Assembly (NCBI GenBank): GCA_023416695.1
Contig: JAEZGY010000022.1
Location: forward strand, 1-55,546
Length of the DNA stretch: 55,546 nt
Direction of reading: 5' to 3'
Source of the DNA: Bacillota bacterium
Lineage (GTDB): Bacteria > Bacillota > Clostridia > Lachnospirales > Lachnospiraceae
Part shown: positions 52,385-55,546 of the stretch, in pieces
Layout of the letters: the number at the start of each line of letters is the position of its first letter
Position numbering within the stretch: position 1 is the first letter of the stretch
Program-made: the position numbers and the translations under genes
The notes under the pieces: model-generated
The model's database searches: none
What the model was told of the DNA's origin: nothing
What the model saw: the letters and a program-made list of their open reading frames with translations, nothing else

Positions 52385-53095
52385 ATGGTACAGAATGAAT
52401 ATGAAATCAAAAAACAGATTTGTGAAATTGGTAGGAGAATTTACAACCGTAATATGGTTGCAGCAAATGACGGAAACATTTCTGTAAAACTCAGTGACAA
52501 TGAATTTTTATGTACACCAACAGGAGTATCTAAAGGATTTATGACCCCAGAGTATATCTGTAAGGTAGATGCGAAAGGTAATTTGATTCAGGCTGATAAA
52601 GGGTTTAAACCTTCATCAGAAGTTAAGATGCACATGAGAGTATATGAAAAAAGACCAGATGTTGGTTCAGTAGTTCATGCCCACCCTACCTTTGCTACAA
52701 GCTTCGCTATTGCAGGTATACCACTAACACAACCAATTATGCCAGAAGCAGTTATTTCACTTGGCTATGTCCCAATTGCACCTTATGGAACTCCATCTAC
52801 TATGGAAATTCCAGATGCTGTGGAACCTTATTTAGAGCATTTTGATGCAGTACTTTTGGAAAGCCATGGAGCATTGACATGGTCCACAGACCTTTTAGCA
52901 GCATATTTAAAGATGGAGTCTGTTGAGTTTTATGCAGAATTATTATACAAATCAATACAGTTAGGTGGACCGAAAGAACTTAGTCCTGAGAATGTGCAAA
53001 AACTGTATGAGATTAGAAGAAAGTTGGGATTACCAGGGCGTCATCCAGCGGATTCTTGCCAAAATACAGGAAGAACGGAAAGTGATTGTCAGTGA
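52385..53095 (+). CDS. fucA: L-fuculose-1-phosphate aldolase, with an apparently replaced C-terminal tail
   Basis: A 236-residue class II (zinc) aldolase of the AraD/FucA family that splits L-fuculose-1-phosphate into DHAP and L-lactaldehyde. Visible are RNMVAANDGNISVKLSDNEF, PTGVSKGFM, the catalytic Glu in KPSSEVKMHMRVYEKR, the zinc His pair in VVHAHPTFATSFAI and the third His in LESHGALTW. The last 15 residues (ADSCQNTGRTESDCQ) do not look like the family: they are read out of frame from DeoR-gene DNA that begins near 53041. The core is intact, so activity is likely kept. It completes the fucose route begun by fucI and the kinase 20 kb upstream. Confidence 0.9.
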   Translation: MVQNEYEIKKQICEIGRRIYNRNMVAANDGNISVKLSDNEFLCTPTGVSKGFMTPEYICKVDAKGNLIQADKGFKPSSEVKMHMRVYEKRPDVGSVVHAHPTFATSFAIAGIPLTQPIMPEAVISLGYVPIAPYGTPSTMEIPDAVEPYLEHFDAVLLESHGALTWSTDLLAAYLKMESVEFYAELLYKSIQLGGPKELSPENVQKLYEIRRKLGLPGRHPADSCQNTGRTESDCQ

Positions 53096-53363
53096 ATTAA
53101 GTAAAGTGTTCTTTTCGAGTAAGAGTATCGCTTTTGATAAAGGCGTCACAGATAGTAATTGTGAGTTAGGCAGTATAAAGCAGGAAATGATTGCTTCTGT
53201 AAGCAAAGCCTATCTAGTAGTAGCCTCATCTAAGTTTGGACAAGTTGCTTTTTCAAACATTTGTAGCATAACTAAGCAAAATGTTGCTATTACGGATAAA
53301 AAACTTAGTCAGCAATGGATGGATACCTTTAATGAACTTGGAATCCACTGTATATATGACTGA
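53041..53363 (+). pseudogene. internally deleted DeoR-family regulator
   Basis: In another frame from the fucA end the DNA reads QRILAKIQEERKVIVSELSK, the start of a DeoR helix-turn-helix. It jumps within VFFSSKS straight to the DeoR sensor-domain end FDKGVTDSNCELGSIKQEMI, KAYLVVASSKFGQVAFSN, NVAITDKK and the stop. Over 100 residues, including the rest of the DNA-binding domain and most of the sugar-phosphate pocket, are gone. A one-base difference at CATCCAG (CATCAG would restore RHQRIL) removes its own start. It is a dead gene, probably a former regulator of this region. Confidence 0.82.
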
Positions 53364-53783
53364 TTAGAGAACTATTGTCATTGTTAGCTTTTCAAAAGGA
53401 ACTAGAAATTGTATTCTCCAATGGTTATGACCAATGAAAAGAAGCTAGCATACATACAGGATTATATGAAGAAGATTTTGCATTATTTTGAGCAGAGGGA
53501 TTTACACCTTCTTTAATATACAGATTTTTTATTCAATTGCGTAAAGTATGTATTTTGGCACAAACCAAGGAGCTTATCGACTAGATGATACTGCTGATGC
53601 CTTATTCAGAATCCTTTCTTTTATATTCATTTTGTATATCAGATTAATTAAAATCTGTCCAAAAATGTTTTACTTTATGAGATCATTATCCAGGGAAGTT
53701 GGAACGTTCAAGACATTTGTTAACTTGCCATTATATGACAAAATACACAAAAAAGAATGAAATATTTTGTGGAATGTTGTCGA
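53364..53783. other. intergenic stretch without a convincing gene
   Basis: About 420 bp. A 28-codon frame near 53427 (MTNEKKLAYIQDYMKKILHY) and a 70-codon frame at 53548-53760 are open but lack ribosome sites and resembled nothing. They may be further remnants of the same deletion events. Confidence 0.4.
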
Positions 53784-53812
53784 TTGACAAATATATATGC
53801 TAGGAATATACT
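53784..53812 (+). promoter_or_regulatory. sigma-A promoter of the second ABC transporter
   Basis: Consensus -35 TTGACA (53784-53789), 17-bp spacer, -10 TATACT (53807-53812). Transcription would start near 53819, giving a leader of about 115 bases. Confidence 0.8.
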
Positions 53813-53823
53813 TTAGTTACAGA

Positions 53824-53878
53824 GTACACGTGTCCACAACGGTGGACATAATTTTTCCGGAAAAATGTACACATGTAC
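53824..53878. promoter_or_regulatory. cluster of palindromes in the leader of the second ABC transporter
   Basis: Four inverted repeats follow one another just after the predicted transcription start: ACACGTGT (53826-53833), TGTCCAC-AACG-GTGGACA (53831-53848), the perfect 16-bp palindrome ATTTTTCCGGAAAAAT (53851-53866) and GTACACATGTAC (53867-53878). Operator sites for a repressor or a structured leader are both possible. Confidence 0.6.
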
Positions 53879-53934
53879 GCAACTTGAAAAGGGGAAGCAA
53901 AAAACTAACTCACACATGCTATGGAGGGTAAATT

Positions 53935-55269
53935 ATGAAGAAAAAGATAATAAGTATATTATTGGCAGTCACAGTGATAATGACTACAGTAATGGGATGC
54001 GGAAGTAATTCTAGTACCGGAAGTAATGATACTAACGATGCATCAAAAAAAGAAGCACAGAGTACAGCACAAGCTACTACAGCAGCAGAACCTACTACAG
54101 CAGCAGAACCTACTACAATTTCTTTCTGGTGTAATTTTACTGGATCTGATGGTGACGTTTTAAGAGAAATAGTAAAAAGATATAACGAGACAAATACGGA
54201 TAATGTAACAGTTGAAATTGACATTATGGATTACGATACTTTACAGGCTAAATTACCTACAGCCATTTCAACAGGCAATGGTCCATCCTTTGTACTAGCA
54301 GGTATTGAACTTATGGAACAGTACAGAAAGAATGGAATGATCGAGCCAATTGATGATTTCTGGGAAGTATCTGGAATAGATAAGAGCAATTACTACGAAA
54401 ATGTAGTAGCAAAGTCTTATCTTGATGATACACTCTATGGTGTACCAATGCAGTACAATCTTCAGTACTTATACTACAATAAAGATATTTTTAAGGCAGC
54501 TGGATTAGATCCTGAAACACCTCCAAAAACAATGGAAGAATTAAGAACAGCAGCAATCGCATGTACAGATGCTTCTAAAAATCAGTATGGTATTGGATTA
54601 CCAGTTGACTTTGGCTATTACTGCATGTACTTATGGGCAAATGGCGGTGATGTAATTAACGTTGAAGGAACTGAGAATCTACTGAATTCAAAAGAAAATA
54701 TCGCTACATTAGAATGGATTCAAAAACTTGCGAATGAAGATAAAGTATCTCCAAGTGGATTAACAGCAGCAGAAGCTGACACCATGTTCCAGTCAGGCAA
54801 TTTAGCAATGTACACAAGTGGACCTTGGAATATTAATGGATTGAATCAACTTGGTATGAATTATGGTATTGCAGCTATTCCAGCAGGAACCGACGGAGCG
54901 TATTCAGCAGAAGGTGGATGTTCCTGGATGCTTTCCAAGGGTGCTGACGATGCAACAAGAGCAGCTGTATATAAATTTATGGCATACTGGTTATCAGATG
55001 AAGTATTAACAGAATGGTCAAGTAGAAATGGATTCCCAGTATGGTCATACTCAGTATTAAAATCAGAAGAAATTACTAGTAATGCAATTTTAAGTCAAGT
55101 TTCAGCAGCTTCTGAAATTGGCCGTGATTGGCATCTGAGATTAGAGTCTGGAAGCCAGATTGACGGTGATGTAATGAAGCCAATGATGGAGAAGATTTTA
55201 TCTGGTTCAGATGTTACGGAGGCTGTAAAAGATGCATCTGCAGTATTAGATGGAATTATTAAGAAGTAG
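53935..55269 (+). CDS. sugar ABC transporter substrate-binding lipoprotein
   Basis: A 444-residue family 1 binding protein. Lipoprotein signal MKKKIISILLAVTVIMTTVM then GCGSN, with the Cys as lipid anchor. The tether includes a perfectly repeated AAEPTT block (DNA repeat near 54073-54117). The mature domain has ISFWCNFTGSDGDVLREIVK, LPTAISTGNGPSFVLAG, MQYNLQYLYYNKDIFKAAGL and GNLAMYTSGPWNINGLNQLG, typical of maltose/oligosaccharide binders. GGAGGG site. It begins a second transporter of which one permease start is visible, and is a different paralogue from the 41185 protein. Confidence 0.92.
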   Translation: MKKKIISILLAVTVIMTTVMGCGSNSSTGSNDTNDASKKEAQSTAQATTAAEPTTAAEPTTISFWCNFTGSDGDVLREIVKRYNETNTDNVTVEIDIMDYDTLQAKLPTAISTGNGPSFVLAGIELMEQYRKNGMIEPIDDFWEVSGIDKSNYYENVVAKSYLDDTLYGVPMQYNLQYLYYNKDIFKAAGLDPETPPKTMEELRTAAIACTDASKNQYGIGLPVDFGYYCMYLWANGGDVINVEGTENLLNSKENIATLEWIQKLANEDKVSPSGLTAAEADTMFQSGNLAMYTSGPWNINGLNQLGMNYGIAAIPAGTDGAYSAEGGCSWMLSKGADDATRAAVYKFMAYWLSDEVLTEWSSRNGFPVWSYSVLKSEEITSNAILSQVSAASEIGRDWHLRLESGSQIDGDVMKPMMEKILSGSDVTEAVKDASAVLDGIIKK

Positions 55270-55301
55270 AATCACGGTATAGTAGTTTAAGAGTTTGTTT
55301 A

Positions 55302-55334
55302 ACTAGCCTGTGCTTTTATAAGGCACAGGCTAGT
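55302..55334. other. perfect hairpin after the binding protein gene
   Basis: A 12-bp perfect stem ACTAGCCTGTGC (55302-55313) / GCACAGGCTAGT (55323-55334), 9-base loop, no T-run. It matches the form and place of the hairpin at 42565 after the other binding protein gene. Confidence 0.7.
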
Positions 55335-55395
55335 CTAGATTAAACATAAGAAACGAGGCCTTAAGAAATCATAATTACAATTGGAGATGTGTAAT

Positions 55396-55546
55396 ATGAA
55401 GCAGAAAAATCTTGTACGTGAGAAAAAAAATCAAAAGGTAGCATATTTATTTTTGGCACCAGCGCTGATTGTATTGACGGTATTTGTTTTTGTTCCACTA
55501 ATTAGTGCGTTTGTAATTAGTTTAACGGATATCGATATCTATATGC
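55396..55546 (+). CDS. sugar ABC transporter permease, 5-prime end only
   Basis: The first 50 codons of a MalF-type permease, cut by the window end. It has a basic N-terminus (MKQKNLVREKKNQK) and a first membrane helix (VAYLFLAPALIVLTVFVFVP) followed by ISAFVISLTDIDIY, the usual start of these permeases. GGAG at 55383. It belongs with the binding protein at 53935. Confidence 0.88.
   Translation, partial: MKQKNLVREKKNQKVAYLFLAPALIVLTVFVFVPLISAFVISLTDIDIYM

Noticed and set aside
53548..53760. 70-codon open frame before the second ABC transporter.
   Set aside because: No ribosome site, overlaps no known domain, and its composition looks like translated AT-rich spacer.
54073..54117. Perfect short repeat (AAEPTT twice) in the second binding protein.
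   Set aside because: It lies in the flexible lipoprotein tether, where such repeats are common and length varies freely.

Overview
The window looks like the chromosome of a low-GC, Gram-positive, saccharolytic anaerobe of the Clostridia, most probably a Lachnospiraceae/Lachnoclostridium-type organism. The reasons are AT-rich sequence, strong GGAGG ribosome sites, YesM/YesN and AraC regulators beside sugar ABC transporters, an oxygen-sensitive-looking iron-sulfur flavoenzyme, and an L-fucose route that uses a rhamnulokinase-like kinase. The species assignment is an inference from gene content only.

Layout. (1) 1-3200: palindromic tandem repeats, a decayed IS256-family transposase, an intracellular GH13 enzyme and a DUF4352 remnant. 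(2) 3216-5919: a MarR regulator and an Old Yellow Enzyme/FAD oxidoreductase behind a good promoter with two related operator-like sites, closed by a textbook terminator. (3) 6100-7200: two overlapping small membrane-protein genes of unknown role. (4) 7804-26487: a tightly packed, all-plus-strand polysaccharide cluster. It holds a Wzx flippase, Wzy polymerase, several glycosyltransferases and acyltransferases, an FrhB-like protein with a separate ferredoxin, a phosphoglycosyl transferase fused to a GT4 domain, a GT2 fused to a left-handed beta-helix acyltransferase, a pyruvyl-transferase-family protein, a DUF1919 protein and the three UDP-L-FucNAc genes. (5) 26488-29374: a small mixed region with a DUF1801 fragment, an extradiol dioxygenase, an ECF sigma factor, a DUF3795 protein and a broken second copy of the dioxygenase gene end. 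(6) 29375-55546: a large fucose/fucosylated-glycan region.

In region 6 the genes fit together as follows. The ABC transporter (41185-44318) would import a glycan. An intracellular GH31 and an intracellular GH29 alpha-fucosidase would cut it. FucU, FucI, a rhamnulokinase-like kinase and FucA would take L-fucose to DHAP and lactaldehyde, and an aldo/keto reductase could reduce lactaldehyde or an aldose. Interleaved with these is a second coherent set: a FGGY kinase, a galactitol-1-phosphate-dehydrogenase-like enzyme, a tagatose-6-phosphate/fructose-1-phosphate-kinase-like enzyme and a class II bisphosphate aldolase. These match the galactitol/tagatose route without any PTS. Two AraC regulators and one YesMN two-component system are placed to control separate transcription units. 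A second ABC transporter begins at 53935 and runs off the end.

The most promising leads are this PTS-free polyol/hexose module, the two enzyme fusions and the split FrhB/ferredoxin pair in the polysaccharide cluster, the probable CTG start of the FnlB/CapF gene, and the fucA end that runs into an internally deleted DeoR gene. No CRISPR array, tRNA or rRNA was seen.
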